A stretch of 64,000 nucleotides of DNA from Cytophagales bacterium UBA2561 (GCA_002340355.1 DDLX01000040.1:124001-188000); one strand, 5' to 3'. Shown: positions 15,346-25,410, numbered from the stretch's first letter. Translations and numbers: made by a program. The notes: generated from the letters alone by a model not told the origin.

Positions 15346-15855
15346 TTATGCGTAGATTTCAAATAATTTTGGTAATGTTTCTTCAGTAATTAGATTTTGT
15401 TTTGAAATAGTAATACGTTTGGTACTTACGTTGGATGTGCTAGTTTCGGTTTCATCTGGATAATACCAATAGGCACATTTTCGTAGAATTAATGCTTCAT
15501 CAGAAAGATGTATCCATTCAGAGCTTTCAGGAGGCAATATAAATAATATCAAAATTAAAGGGTGACGACTTTCCCTGCGACTAACTAAATCATTAAAATT
15601 TTTTACTTTCAAATCATATTTGATGTCATTTCCTGCATCAATAATAGTTTGAGTGGCTTTAAGTTGAAGTTTTAATTCTCGCCCAGTTTGGCAATATTGA
15701 TGGCGTTCTTGCTCCATACGAGAATCAATTTCTATCACGTCCAAATCTGTCCCATAGTCAGGATGACTGGAAGTCGTTTTATATCCATTAGCTGAGGCAA
15801 TAACTTCAATATAGTGCAGTGACAATGCCTCTTTTATATGCTCTTCGGTCATCAT
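15346..15855 (-). CDS. DUF4365 protein, PD-(D/E)XK nuclease-like fold
   Basis: The 169-aa protein fits DUF4365: an N-terminal helix with a conserved Glu (HYIEVIASANGY, residue 17), the GxD strand (YGTDLDVIEI, Asp37) and the QxK strand (LKLQLKAT, Gln64 and Lys66). Later come KVKNFNDL and HPLILILFILPPE. These match the core acid/Gln-x-Lys arrangement of restriction-endonuclease-like folds. DUF4365 proteins occur in mobile and defence loci, with activity mostly untested. First gene of a two-gene minus-strand operon, isolated between mscS and a candidate RNA. Confidence 0.7.
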   Translation of the reverse strand: MMTEEHIKEALSLHYIEVIASANGYKTTSSHPDYGTDLDVIEIDSRMEQERHQYCQTGRELKLQLKATQTIIDAGNDIKYDLKVKNFNDLVSRRESRHPLILILFILPPESSEWIHLSDEALILRKCAYWYYPDETETSTSNVSTKRITISKQNLITEETLPKLFEIYA

Positions 15856-16030
15856 TGTGTAAAGGGTATCAATGTTACCTTAAACTTAAAGGCAATCATT
15901 ATGCAATATAGCTACATAAATAACCTTTCTGTTTTTAGAAAGACAATAAAAGACAATATTTGAGTCCATTTCGTCTTATCTTAACAGTTTTGTAATCTAA
16001 AAATGTGGGATTATTCTCAAAAATAGCCCT

Positions 16031-16150
16031 TACTTTGCATCATCATTACAAGAGTTAATGATACAAAAACAGGTTAGAAAGCTGCCCTACTTACAAGAGG
16101 GAAGCTCAAAATATTGAAAAGCTCATTCGTATTTCGGATGGGCTTTTTTT
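16031..16150 (+). ncRNA. Candidate small RNA with three hairpins and intrinsic terminator
   Basis: A -7-like TACTTTG at 16031-16037 is followed by hairpin 1 (ATCATTA 16042-16048 with TAATGAT 16056-16062). Hairpin 2 pairs 16080-16088 with 16098-16106, with 8 pairs and one mismatch. A terminator pairs AAAAGCTCAT (16117-16126) with ATGGGCTTTT (16138-16147, one G-U) and ends in a run of T. No ORF is evident. I cannot match it to a known riboswitch, and 300 bases separate it from the SulP gene. The rest of the 15856-16449 gap shows nothing clear. Confidence 0.5.
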
Positions 16151-16449
16151 GTACGAAAAAGTTTATATAATTTTTAGCTCTAATAAACATTCTTACGCAT
16201 TAATTTGTAAATTCATATCCAATAGATTTTTAGTGCTAATACTCAGGAGGTAAATCTATAATTCTAGTAATACGGATTAAGTACTTATAGAAAAAGTTTA
16301 TAATAATCTTTAACTTTATGAAAACTTCTCAGAAATGAGTTAGTATTATTAGGACTGGCAAAAAATTTGACCTAATTCTCATTATAATTCTTGCTAGAAA
16401 ATTCATATAACCTTATCTCCTAAGAGGCTATCTTAAATAGTATATTTTT

Positions 16450-18021
16450 ATGAAACAACGTTCTCTCTTTTCAAGTGTTTCGAACGACCTGTCATCAGGG
16501 TTAGTCGTTTTTTTAGTCGCCTTACCATTGTGTCTTGGTATTGCAATGGGTTCAAGTGCACCGTCTTTTGCAGGCATTATTACGGGTGTCATTGGTGGTA
16601 TTGTAGTCGGTTCATTAAGTGGCTCTTCATTAAGTGTGAGTGGACCCGCCGCAGGTCTGACTACAATTGTATCTGCTGCCATTTTAGGAATGAATAGTTA
16701 TAACGAGTTTTTAACTGCAGTATTTTTGGCAGGTGTGCTTCAATTACTTTTAGGATTTCTTCGTGCAGGGATTATTGCCCTATTTTTTCCATATTCTGTT
16801 ATTAAAGGAATGCTCGCTGCCATTGGTCTTATCCTGATTATCAAACAAATACCTGTTGCTTTAGGGGATGATATTTTTTACGAAGAATTATCCTCTTTGA
16901 TGGAAACACATCGCTGGGTTGATTTCGAGAATGAATTATATTGGACACTCCAAGATTTCCAACCCTCGGCGGTGTATTTATCTATTGTTTCTCTTTTTAT
17001 TTTAGCCTATTGGGATTCTCCTAATTTACAACGTTTCAAATTTTTCAAAGCCGTACCAGGTCCTTTATTTGTAGTATTGATGGGAATTGTTGTCAATGAA
17101 ATTTTAAAATATATTCTCCCCGCTTATTCTTTAGTTGGAACTCATGTCGTTGACTTACCGATTGCCAAAAGCCTAACAGAATTCTCAACCTTTTTTACTC
17201 ATCCTGATTTTTCTTCAAGTGTTTTTAAGAATAGACAAATTTATGAAGTAGCTTTTACAGTGGCTATTGTGGCTAGTGTAGAAACGCTCTTGAGTGTAGA
17301 AGCAACTGACAAACTTGATCCTGAAAAACATGTTACGCCACCTAATCGTGAATTAATGGCACAAGGAGTCGGAAATATGGTATCGGGCTTATTAGGAGGA
17401 ATTCCAATGACGAGTGTAATTGTACGAAGTTCTGCCAACGTAAGTTCAGGTGCAAAAACAAAATTATCGGCTATTTCTCACGGTGTTTTATTGCTTTTAA
17501 CGGTACTTTTTATCCCTAATATTTTGAATAAAATTCCATTAGCCTCCTTAGCCGCAGTTTTGATTTTGATTGGTTACAAACTAACACGAGTTTCTATTTA
17601 CAAAAGTATGTATGAACTTGGCAAAACGCAGTTTTTACCATTCATTGCCACTATTTTAGGAGTACTATTTATCAATTTATTATGGGGAATTGGGATTGGA
17701 ATTATGTTAGCATTCTTTTTCGTATTGAAAGTAAATTATGAGACACCTGTCGCTTATTTAGATGAAAATACGGAGGGTGAGCACACCGTTACGATTAATT
17801 TAGCGCGCCACGTCTCATTCCTGAATAAAGCACGTTTCCAGAAGACACTAGACGAACTTCCACCTCACACACATATCATTATTGATGGAACGGCTTCGAA
17901 TCATATTGATTATGATGTAATTGAGATTATTTCGGATTTTATAGAATCTGCTGAAGCTCGTGAGATTGATATTGAGGTAAGGGGCATTGAGAAAATTGAT
18001 GTTTTGATGAAAACACACTAA
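16450..18021 (+). CDS. SulP-family inorganic anion transporter with STAS domain
   Basis: The 523-aa protein begins with the SulP core (NDLSSGLVVFLVALPLCLGIAMGSSAPSFAGIITGVIGG). About 10-12 membrane segments follow, with VSGPAAGLTTIV and the conserved TLLSVEATDKLDPEK and MVSGLLGGIPMTSVIVRSSANV signatures. A cytoplasmic STAS domain lies at about 430-523 (VTINLARHVSFLNKARFQ and IIIDGTASNHIDYDVIEII). SulP proteins carry bicarbonate, sulfate or other anions, often with Na+ or H+. The GIPMTSVIVRSSANVSSGAKT region resembles BicA-like bicarbonate/SulP members, but the substrate is not decidable. A clear terminator follows. Confidence 0.9.
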   Translation: MKQRSLFSSVSNDLSSGLVVFLVALPLCLGIAMGSSAPSFAGIITGVIGGIVVGSLSGSSLSVSGPAAGLTTIVSAAILGMNSYNEFLTAVFLAGVLQLLLGFLRAGIIALFFPYSVIKGMLAAIGLILIIKQIPVALGDDIFYEELSSLMETHRWVDFENELYWTLQDFQPSAVYLSIVSLFILAYWDSPNLQRFKFFKAVPGPLFVVLMGIVVNEILKYILPAYSLVGTHVVDLPIAKSLTEFSTFFTHPDFSSSVFKNRQIYEVAFTVAIVASVETLLSVEATDKLDPEKHVTPPNRELMAQGVGNMVSGLLGGIPMTSVIVRSSANVSSGAKTKLSAISHGVLLLLTVLFIPNILNKIPLASLAAVLILIGYKLTRVSIYKSMYELGKTQFLPFIATILGVLFINLLWGIGIGIMLAFFFVLKVNYETPVAYLDENTEGEHTVTINLARHVSFLNKARFQKTLDELPPHTHIIIDGTASNHIDYDVIEIISDFIESAEAREIDIEVRGIEKIDVLMKTH

Positions 18022-18050
18022 AGTTGATCCTCAATTCGTTTTGATTTCTG

Positions 18051-18087
18051 AACCTGCAAGATGCTCAAAATTTTGCAGGTTTTCTTT
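18051..18087 (+). terminator. Terminator after SulP gene
   Basis: AACCTGCAA (18051-18059) pairs with TTGCAGGTT (18073-18081) and is followed by TTTCTTTT. Confidence 0.8.
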
Positions 18088-18199
18088 TGGAGGAATTTTT
18101 ATAAGTCACTTTTCCATCACTCTTTTGATTTTCTTTGAACAATTTTGTTTTTAAGACTATTATTTGAGTATTCCTTTCTCTTTTTCACGTATTAAGTTT

Positions 18200-18844
18200 A
18201 TGTTTTTAAGTCAAGTAGAAGAAGACCTTTTTTTTAGTCTGAAACACCTTTTAGCGGCTGAGGGATTTTATGCCCTACCTCAACTTCGGCAGTTCCGTAG
18301 AGACACTCGGGAGGGATTTCAAAATATCATTTTGTCCTCATCTAAATATGAATCGGACTTAATGGTAAAAATCCATTTGGGTAGTCGCCTGAATTTAGTC
18401 GAAGATTGGGTACAACAATTCTTACATACTTCTCTGAATCATCGCCCAAATTCGAATACCATTATTACCGATTTTGGGAAATTATATGAAGAAAAGTATT
18501 TTTGTTATCGTATCTCGAATACTTCAGATTTTGACCATACAGTAGCCGATTTTACCAAACGAATGGATGAACGAGGTAATCGTTTTTTAGTCAAAGTTTC
18601 CCGTGTTCGAAAAGTTAACCGTTTACTTAATGCTTGTCCTAGCGAAAGATCAGATTATTATATTCATAATCATATTCATCGGTATTTCAAAGCTTTAACC
18701 GTTGCTCGTATTTGTAATCACCCCCACTTTTTAGGCTTAATTGAAACCTATTATGGTTTTTTGCTCAAGTCCAAAGTTCCTGAAAGTGTACTAGCCGATT
18801 ATGATAAATTGACTAGTTTCTTATTGCACTTTTCATTCAACTAA
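18200..18844 (+). CDS. Hypothetical protein
   Basis: From the ATG at 18200 (MFLSQVEEDLFFSLKHLLAAEGFYALPQLRQFRR) the product is 214 aa; a TTG at 18164 would add 12 residues. The beginning resembles small proteins with a helix followed by a QFRRDTREGFQNIILSSSKYE strand pair. The rest is mixed alpha/beta without signal peptide or known motif. It is flanked by terminators and is probably its own transcript. Function unknown. Confidence 0.6.
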   Translation: MFLSQVEEDLFFSLKHLLAAEGFYALPQLRQFRRDTREGFQNIILSSSKYESDLMVKIHLGSRLNLVEDWVQQFLHTSLNHRPNSNTIITDFGKLYEEKYFCYRISNTSDFDHTVADFTKRMDERGNRFLVKVSRVRKVNRLLNACPSERSDYYIHNHIHRYFKALTVARICNHPHFLGLIETYYGFLLKSKVPESVLADYDKLTSFLLHFSFN

Positions 18845-19022
18845 CCATCTCAGATTGTCCATCCCAACCTTTATTACAGGCTCTTGATCGTCATCTTCTA
18901 CCCTAGTCTCATATAAACATTTGGCAATAAGCAGACTAAAGATGAAAGAAAATAGAGCGGAAGTTCTTAATTTTGTAATCTTGCAAGGGTTTCTGCTCAT
19001 GTTTTAGTAAAAAGAAACAAAC

Positions 19023-19643
19023 ATGAAAAATACCAATCGCCTATTTTTATTACTCATCGTTGCGGTATCCATTATTATTTTTATTTATGCCTTTACGGGA
19101 AGTAGCCAACAAAGAGATCTTTACCAAGAAGAGATAAGGGCTGAACGAGAAGCCAAAGATAGACTCTTTCGAAGTAAAACTAATTCTCCTTTGACAGCTA
19201 AAAAACGATCTCAATTTACGGGATTGGCATATTTTAGAATTGATCCTGAGTTCAAGGTAAAGGCACGCCTCGAAAAATTAAATGACGATTCGATCTATAT
19301 ATTCCGAACCTCTAAAAAAACTGTTCGGAGGATGAAAAAATATGGAAAACTTCATTTTAAACTCGCCAATAAAGACTTAGAACTATTGGCATTACGAGGT
19401 TTAGACCCACTTTCACGTAAAATGCTTTTCATTCCATTTACAGATAAAACTTCAGGAATGGATACGTATGGAGCAGGGCGTTATTTGGATGTTTCTATTC
19501 CACAAACAAACACGCTTATTTTAGACTTTAATCAAGCCTATCAACCATATTGTGCTTATAATGCGAACTATGAATGTCCCTTACCACCTTCGGAAAATCA
19601 TCTTGAACTCCGAATCGAAGCAGGTGAAAAACTCTTACCCTAA
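19023..19643 (+). CDS. DUF1684-family protein, membrane-anchored or exported
   Basis: The 206-aa protein has one N-terminal hydrophobic segment (LFLLLIVAVSIIIFIYAFTG). The C-terminal half matches DUF1684: LFIPFTDKTSGMDTYGAGRYLDV, then LILDFNQAYQPYCAYN, YECPLPPSENHLELRIEAGEK. Family members are of unknown biochemical function and often sit outside the cytoplasm. The next gene is a lipoprotein 35 bases downstream and likely shares the transcript. Confidence 0.85.
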   Translation: MKNTNRLFLLLIVAVSIIIFIYAFTGSSQQRDLYQEEIRAEREAKDRLFRSKTNSPLTAKKRSQFTGLAYFRIDPEFKVKARLEKLNDDSIYIFRTSKKTVRRMKKYGKLHFKLANKDLELLALRGLDPLSRKMLFIPFTDKTSGMDTYGAGRYLDVSIPQTNTLILDFNQAYQPYCAYNANYECPLPPSENHLELRIEAGEKLLP

Positions 19644-19678
19644 TTTTTTTGAATCATTCATGAAAAACTATAAATAAA

Positions 19679-20425
19679 ATGGCTAAAATCAAGTACTTCA
19701 ATTTTTTATTTAGTGTATTCATCTTGTTAAGTTTTGGTGGATGTCAGGATAACGATTTTGAATGGAATTATCATGAACTGGAAGTTATTGTAGTTGATGA
19801 GAGCGGATTTCCTATCAAAGATGCAGAAGTCGTTTTATATTACACTCAAACCGATTTCCAAGAAGCTCGAAACCCTGTACAAGAACCCAAGTTTACAGAT
19901 GAAAATGGAATTGCTCTTTTTGATAAATTGGATTTACAAATTACGGAATATTATGTAGAAGCTGTCAAAGGAAACGCAAACAATTGGGGTAAAGACCCTA
20001 AAATATCACGATTTGTACAGTTTGAGCGGCGGAAAAAAGTAATTTTTACAGAAGATACACCTTTAGCTAATTATTTAGCAGGACGGGGTGAAAAAAAGTG
20101 GAATTTGGAGTACACCCTTATTAATACAACCCGATATGATGGTTGCGAAACCTATACATTTACTCGAAATAAACGTATATATTATTCGCTTTATAACGTG
20201 CCTTATGATTGTCCTCCTGAGCATCCAAGCGGTAGTTTTCAGTTTTGGAATTTAAATGAATTAGGGAATAGTTTTCGTATTTTTATCGACGAATTAGGGG
20301 GAACATCTTTCGAAGAAGCCCAAATTTTAGAGCAAACTGAAAATACCTTAATTTATCGTTACAAACCTGCTAATAATCCTGATTTTCAGTTTTTCATAAC
20401 TCGAAAATTACGATTGGCAGAATAA
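19679..20425 (+). CDS. Lipoprotein with N-terminal Ig-like (carboxypeptidase-regulatory-like) domain
   Basis: The 248-aa protein has a lipobox at LSFGGC (Cys22). Residues about 30-100 (HELEVIVVDESGFPIKDAEVVLYYTQTD, then FTDENGIALFDKL) fit a small beta-sandwich of the CarboxypepD_reg or Cna-B type. The C-terminal part (WNLEYTLINTTRYDGCETYTF) is beta-rich and resembles a lipocalin-like barrel. Function is unknown. It lies between a DUF1684 gene and recO. Confidence 0.7.
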   Translation: MAKIKYFNFLFSVFILLSFGGCQDNDFEWNYHELEVIVVDESGFPIKDAEVVLYYTQTDFQEARNPVQEPKFTDENGIALFDKLDLQITEYYVEAVKGNANNWGKDPKISRFVQFERRKKVIFTEDTPLANYLAGRGEKKWNLEYTLINTTRYDGCETYTFTRNKRIYYSLYNVPYDCPPEHPSGSFQFWNLNELGNSFRIFIDELGGTSFEEAQILEQTENTLIYRYKPANNPDFQFFITRKLRLAE

Positions 20426-20446
20426 TTCCAAACCTCTTAATGAAAA

Positions 20447-21133
20447 ATGCTCCATAAAACGAAAGGGATTGTCTTAAGTTTTGTAAAATATCGAGAAACT
20501 TCTATTATTGTTAAAGTTTTTACAGAAAAATTTGGCTTAAAATCTTACCTCGTCAATAGTGTCCGAACAGCTAATTCTAAAAATAATAAAATTGCTTTTT
20601 TTCAGCCGTTCACACTTTTGGATTTGGTAGTTTATAACCATAAAAATACGTCACTTCATCGAATTTCAGAAGTACGTTTATCGTATCCTTTTTCCTCGAT
20701 TCCCTATCAGATTTCGAAAAGCACTGTTTGTATTTTCCTAACTGAAGTACTGTGTAAAATCTTTGATAAAGAAGAAGTTGATAATATACAATTATTTGAT
20801 TACTTGGAAGATAGCATTTGTTTTTTTGACCAAGTGTCTGAAAATTTTCAAAACTTTCATCTCCAATTTTTAATTCGATTAAGTCATTTTTTAGGGATTT
20901 CTATTTCATCTGCCAAAGAAGTCGAAGCTCAATTATTCGAAGCTCAATTTCCAGCAATTCCTGAAATCCTAAAACAAAACTTAACCGATTTAATTAAGGC
21001 AAATTACTCCCAAAAAGTCTTGATTTCTAGTGAAAATCGTCGTGAATTATTAAATTATCTTCTTCAATTTTATACCCTGTACTTTCCTAATCTCAAACAC
21101 CTAAAATCATTAATTATTTTAAAAGAATTATAA
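20447..21133 (+). CDS. recO: DNA repair protein RecO
   Basis: The 228-aa protein starts with the RecO OB-fold (MLHKTKGIVLSFVKYRETSIIVKVFTEKFGLKSYLVNSVR) at 1-75, followed by an all-helical domain. RecO, with RecR and RecF, loads RecA onto SSB-coated single strands in gap repair. The zinc-binding cysteines of some RecO proteins are not seen here, which is common in Bacteroidota. It starts 21 bases after the lipoprotein stop. Confidence 0.92.
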   Translation: MLHKTKGIVLSFVKYRETSIIVKVFTEKFGLKSYLVNSVRTANSKNNKIAFFQPFTLLDLVVYNHKNTSLHRISEVRLSYPFSSIPYQISKSTVCIFLTEVLCKIFDKEEVDNIQLFDYLEDSICFFDQVSENFQNFHLQFLIRLSHFLGISISSAKEVEAQLFEAQFPAIPEILKQNLTDLIKANYSQKVLISSENRRELLNYLLQFYTLYFPNLKHLKSLIILKEL

Positions 21134-21247
21134 TTTATCTAAGACTTTTAAGTTTTAGAAAAAGTTTCATTTTGATACTTCTTCATTTTTTCCTAATTTT
21201 AGACAACTAATACTAAACTTTGGTTTATTAATAATATCCAAATTACC

Positions 21248-22084
21248 ATGAACTACTACTATATCCTAAAAGTCAAGACATTACCTGAATTTGAAGAAAT
21301 CCTAAAAGCAGAATTTGCTCAGATTGGATTCGATAGCTTTTTGGATTCTGAAACGTACTTTGAAACTTCCATCCCTGCCGAAAATTACGAAGAGACTTCC
21401 GTTCAGGAAATCGTTCATCGTTACGAACACCTTACAGAGGTGAGTTATTCGACAGAAAAAGTTAAAAAAGAAAATTGGAATAAGCTCTGGGAAACTTACT
21501 ATGAACCAATTCGAATCTCTGACCAATGTTTGATTCGAGCCGATTTCCATGAAGTCGAAGAAAAATTTGCGTACGAACTGATTATCAATCCTAAAATGTC
21601 ATTTGGAACAGGACATCACGAAACCACTTCACAAATGGTAACTTTCGAATTAGAAACTGATTTTCAAGGTAAAAAAGTAGCTGATTTAGGATGCGGAACA
21701 GGGGTACTTTCGATTATGGCGAAAAAACTGGGAGCAAAAGAAGTTAAGGGTTGTGATATCGATCAGTGGGCAGTCGAAAATACAGAAGAAAATGCCCAAA
21801 TCAATCAAACCAAAGTTGAAGTTTTCAAAGGAACAGTTAAAAATTTTCAAAATGAATCAGATTATGACATTGTCTTGGCAAACATTAATTTAAATGTTTT
21901 ATTAGAAGAAATTCCTCGTTACTTTGATTTACTTCGTCCTGAAGGAATGTTGTTTTTGAGCGGGTTTTATCTCAAAGATTTTAAGCAAATTCAAGAAAAA
22001 GTAGCGCAAAATGGCGGAAAATTTCAAGAACGAAAAGTCAAAAGAGACTGGACAGCAGCAAAATTTATCAAGGTGAATGCCTAA
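21248..22084 (+). CDS. prmA: Ribosomal protein L11 methyltransferase
   Basis: The 278-aa protein has the PrmA layout: an N-terminal substrate-binding domain (YYYILKVKTLPEFEEILKAEF), the NPKMSFGTGHHETT motif, the SAM-binding VADLGCGTGVLSIMAKKLGAKEV (about 142-165), CDIDQWAVENT, and LANINLNVLLEEI (catalytic N-I-N region). PrmA trimethylates several residues of L11. It is cytoplasmic and usually non-essential. Confidence 0.95.
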   Translation: MNYYYILKVKTLPEFEEILKAEFAQIGFDSFLDSETYFETSIPAENYEETSVQEIVHRYEHLTEVSYSTEKVKKENWNKLWETYYEPIRISDQCLIRADFHEVEEKFAYELIINPKMSFGTGHHETTSQMVTFELETDFQGKKVADLGCGTGVLSIMAKKLGAKEVKGCDIDQWAVENTEENAQINQTKVEVFKGTVKNFQNESDYDIVLANINLNVLLEEIPRYFDLLRPEGMLFLSGFYLKDFKQIQEKVAQNGGKFQERKVKRDWTAAKFIKVNA

Positions 22085-22251
22085 TTTTCAGGATGGATTA
22101 TGCCTAGGTAAAAAAACGAAAAATCAAAGTGAAATCATTATATTCATACCGCAACTTTTAGTTTGTTCGTTAGAAACCATAAGCCCAATATAACGAACCA
22201 AATACCTCTTTGAAGAACGATTTTTTTACGATTGCATAACTCCATTTCGTC

Positions 22252-25200
22252 ATGAAACTTTACTACAAATTATTACTTTATGGATTAATTGCTTTAAGTG
22301 TAAATTCTATTTTTGCCTATAAAAGTTCTGAAAATAAGCCTCTTAATGCTGATGGTTATTTTGCAAAAGCAGAGGACTTTTTGAATAAAAAAAGTAATTA
22401 TGATAGTGCTTTATACTACTACGAATTAGCAGGGAAAGAGTACGAAGAACAAGGGAAATTTGATAAATTTATCGATTGCCTCAACAAAACAGCAGAATGT
22501 CTTTACAGGTGGAATCACTTAGATCATGCCCTTATCAAAGCCCATGAAGCTCTTGGAGAATCTCAAGCAAATTTTGGCGAAAAAAATATTCAGGTTGCTC
22601 AGGCTTACAATAATATTGCACGCGTATATTATTTACGGGCGCAATATGGGGCATCATTTGAGTTTTTTGCCAAAGCCCAAACTTTATTAGAACAATTACC
22701 AACTGATGCCAATCAAGTACGAGCCGAAACTTATGGTGGAATGGGTGATATTTTTTATATGTTAGACCAGTACCTTGAGGCACGAAGAGAGTACAAACGA
22801 CAAGCAGACATTTTTAAGTCATTGCCTAAAAATCATCCCAAAAATGCCCTACTCAATTATAAATTTGGGAATATTTATCAGAAACAAGGTCATTATCATT
22901 TGGCATTAGAAGCTTATGAAAAAGCCATTCAAATTTATGAGCAAACCGTTGATAGTAAGCATATTGCCTTAGCCGATTGTTTTGTAGGAATTGGAGACAT
23001 TCGACAGCACTATGGCAGTTACGATTTATCTACGGAGTACTATTACAAAGCCTTAACCATTTATCATAGTACTTTTGGAAAATTGCATCCTCAGTCGGCG
23101 GGAGCATATTTAGGACTTGCCGAAATTTTAAAAAATCAAGGCAATTATAATGAAGCTTTACACCATTATCGAAAAGTAGTCAGTACCTACAAAAAAACTG
23201 CTGTAGGTGAAAATCACCCTCAAGTAGCTGATGCTTATTTAGGAATTGGCAATGTTCACACTTATCGAACCGAATATCAACCTGCTTTGACTTATTATCG
23301 TAAAGTACTGAAAATCAATGAGAAATTATTAGCCACACATCGTATTAGTACTTCAGCAGCTTACAACAATATCGGAGGAATTTATTATTTTAATGGCAAT
23401 TATGAAGAGGCACTAAAACACTACGAAATGGCATTAGCCATTGATAAACAGCTACATGGTGAAAAACATCCTGATGTCGCCAATGCTTATGGAAATATTG
23501 GACAAGTATATGCTGAACAAGGATTTTATGATAAAGCTCTGGAATTCTGTCAATTAGCTATTTGTGCCAGTATCACTGATTTTGACCAAAAAAATATTTA
23601 CAAAAATCCCATCCTTAGAAATTATTTTGACCAAAATGATTTGTTGTGGTATTTACAATTCAAAGCCCAAACATTGGAAAAGATTTTTATTCAAAATAAG
23701 AACGTCTTAGGATTAGAAATATCGCTCCAAACCTATCAACTTTGTGATAGTTTGATTGATAAAATTCGTTTATCCCACACTTCCAAAGAAGATAAAATTG
23801 AATTAGGTAAGAATGCTTCTCAGATTTATGCAGGTGCAACCAAAACTGCCTTCGAATTACATCAAATTTTGACCTTAAAGGATGTTGAACATGATTCTGT
23901 AACCTTCCAAAAACGTAGAAAATACTTCTTAGATGAAATTTTTTATTTCTCCGAAAAGAATAAAGCAGGAGTTTTAGCCGCTTCGATTGTGGAAACCAAT
24001 GCCAAAGAATTCGGGGGAATTCCGCCAAATTTATTAGCTAAAGAAACTTCTTTACGTAAAGAAATTGCGGACTATCGAAAAGAGTTAGCCAAAAAGCCTG
24101 ATAGTACAATGGTCATTTTTTATCAAGAGCAATTATTTGAAGCTAATCGAAAATATAGAGAATTGATAGAAAAATTTGAAATAGAATATCCAAAATATCA
24201 TGAATTAAAACATAACTTACATCCTATTTCTGCAGATAAAATTCGAGAAAAGTTAGATGAAAAAACGGCAATGATTTCCTATTTTTTCACCAACGATGAA
24301 ATTTATATTATAGTTTTAACTAAGGATGCTATCAAGGTCAAACAAGTCCTAAATAATGCGCCTATAAAAAAAGCGATTCGAAGAATGCGAAATGCTATCT
24401 TTTATCAAGTAGCAAAAATTTTTGTCGAATCTACTTATGAAATTTATTCCCAAATTTTTCCTCAATTATCCGATTCTATTCAGAATGTTATCATTATTCC
24501 TGATGGGGTAGCTTTGACTATTCCATTTGAAGGATTGCTCCATTACATTCCTAATAATGAAATAATTATTCAAAAAGATTTTTCGCAATTTCCGTACCTA
24601 ATACAAAAACTAAATATCAGTTATGCCGTTTCAGGAAATTTATTTTATCAAACATTTTTTGGCTCGAAATCTGTAAAACGTTCTACCAAAGATTGGATTG
24701 GAATTGCCCCTGTATTTACACAAAATTCAATGGTGAATGAGACTGCAATTCAAATCCTTAGTAACTTAGATAAACAGTCCAGTCAGGGCGGTGGCTTATT
24801 TCGAGATGGAGCGATTACACCAATTCCTGCCACAGAAACCGAAATACATACTATTGCTGATAAACTCAGCTCAAAAAATCGTAAAATAGACAAAATTTTA
24901 CATTCTGCAGCACAAGAGTCTTTTATCAAAAAAGGGGGGCTGAAAAATTATCGTTTTTTACATATTGCTACACATGGCTTTGCCAATTCGGAACAACCTG
25001 AACTATCTGGAATTCTATTAGTACCTGATAGTTTAGAAGATGGAATTTTGTATTCAGGAGAAATTTATAATTTAGATTTAAATGCCGATTTAACGGTATT
25101 ATCCGCCTGTGAAACAGGTTTAGGTAAAATCTCGAAAGGCGAGGGGGTTATTGGTCTAACGAGAGCATTGTTTTATGCTGGTACAAAAAATATTATGGTC

Positions 25201-25410
25201 TCGCTTTGGAAAGTTTCAGATGAATCTACCTCTCAATTAATGATTCATTTTTACGAAAATTTAGCAGAATATGATACAAATTCTGAAGCTTTTGCTCAGG
25301 TCATTTTCAATTTTTCTAATCCGCTCCGTACTGCTAAACTGCAACTAATTCAAGAAAAGAAATTTGCAAACCCATACTACTGGTCGCCGTTTATTCTAAT
25401 TGGAAAATAG
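22252..25410 (+). CDS. Exported TPR protein with C-terminal CHAT protease-like domain
   Basis: The 1052-aa protein has an N-terminal signal peptide (residues 1-22, ending IFA) and about ten TPR repeats over 30-440, several in the long kinesin-light-chain style (ADCFVGIGDIRQHYGSYDLSTEYYYKAL). A helical linker leads to a CHAT domain at about 680-1050 with the catalytic pair His908 (HIATHGF) and Cys953 (LSACETGLG). CHAT belongs to clan CD peptidases, like caspases. Export sets it apart from cytoplasmic TPR-CHAT effectors. It is followed 55 bases later by a caspase-like TPR gene. Confidence 0.88.
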   Translation: MKLYYKLLLYGLIALSVNSIFAYKSSENKPLNADGYFAKAEDFLNKKSNYDSALYYYELAGKEYEEQGKFDKFIDCLNKTAECLYRWNHLDHALIKAHEALGESQANFGEKNIQVAQAYNNIARVYYLRAQYGASFEFFAKAQTLLEQLPTDANQVRAETYGGMGDIFYMLDQYLEARREYKRQADIFKSLPKNHPKNALLNYKFGNIYQKQGHYHLALEAYEKAIQIYEQTVDSKHIALADCFVGIGDIRQHYGSYDLSTEYYYKALTIYHSTFGKLHPQSAGAYLGLAEILKNQGNYNEALHHYRKVVSTYKKTAVGENHPQVADAYLGIGNVHTYRTEYQPALTYYRKVLKINEKLLATHRISTSAAYNNIGGIYYFNGNYEEALKHYEMALAIDKQLHGEKHPDVANAYGNIGQVYAEQGFYDKALEFCQLAICASITDFDQKNIYKNPILRNYFDQNDLLWYLQFKAQTLEKIFIQNKNVLGLEISLQTYQLCDSLIDKIRLSHTSKEDKIELGKNASQIYAGATKTAFELHQILTLKDVEHDSVTFQKRRKYFLDEIFYFSEKNKAGVLAASIVETNAKEFGGIPPNLLAKETSLRKEIADYRKELAKKPDSTMVIFYQEQLFEANRKYRELIEKFEIEYPKYHELKHNLHPISADKIREKLDEKTAMISYFFTNDEIYIIVLTKDAIKVKQVLNNAPIKKAIRRMRNAIFYQVAKIFVESTYEIYSQIFPQLSDSIQNVIIIPDGVALTIPFEGLLHYIPNNEIIIQKDFSQFPYLIQKLNISYAVSGNLFYQTFFGSKSVKRSTKDWIGIAPVFTQNSMVNETAIQILSNLDKQSSQGGGLFRDGAITPIPATETEIHTIADKLSSKNRKIDKILHSAAQESFIKKGGLKNYRFLHIATHGFANSEQPELSGILLVPDSLEDGILYSGEIYNLDLNADLTVLSACETGLGKISKGEGVIGLTRALFYAGTKNIMVSLWKVSDESTSQLMIHFYENLAEYDTNSEAFAQVIFNFSNPLRTAKLQLIQEKKFANPYYWSPFILIGK

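Noticed and set aside
16042..16150. Riboswitch controlling the SulP gene
   Set aside because: No known riboswitch consensus is visible and the terminator is 300 bases before the gene.
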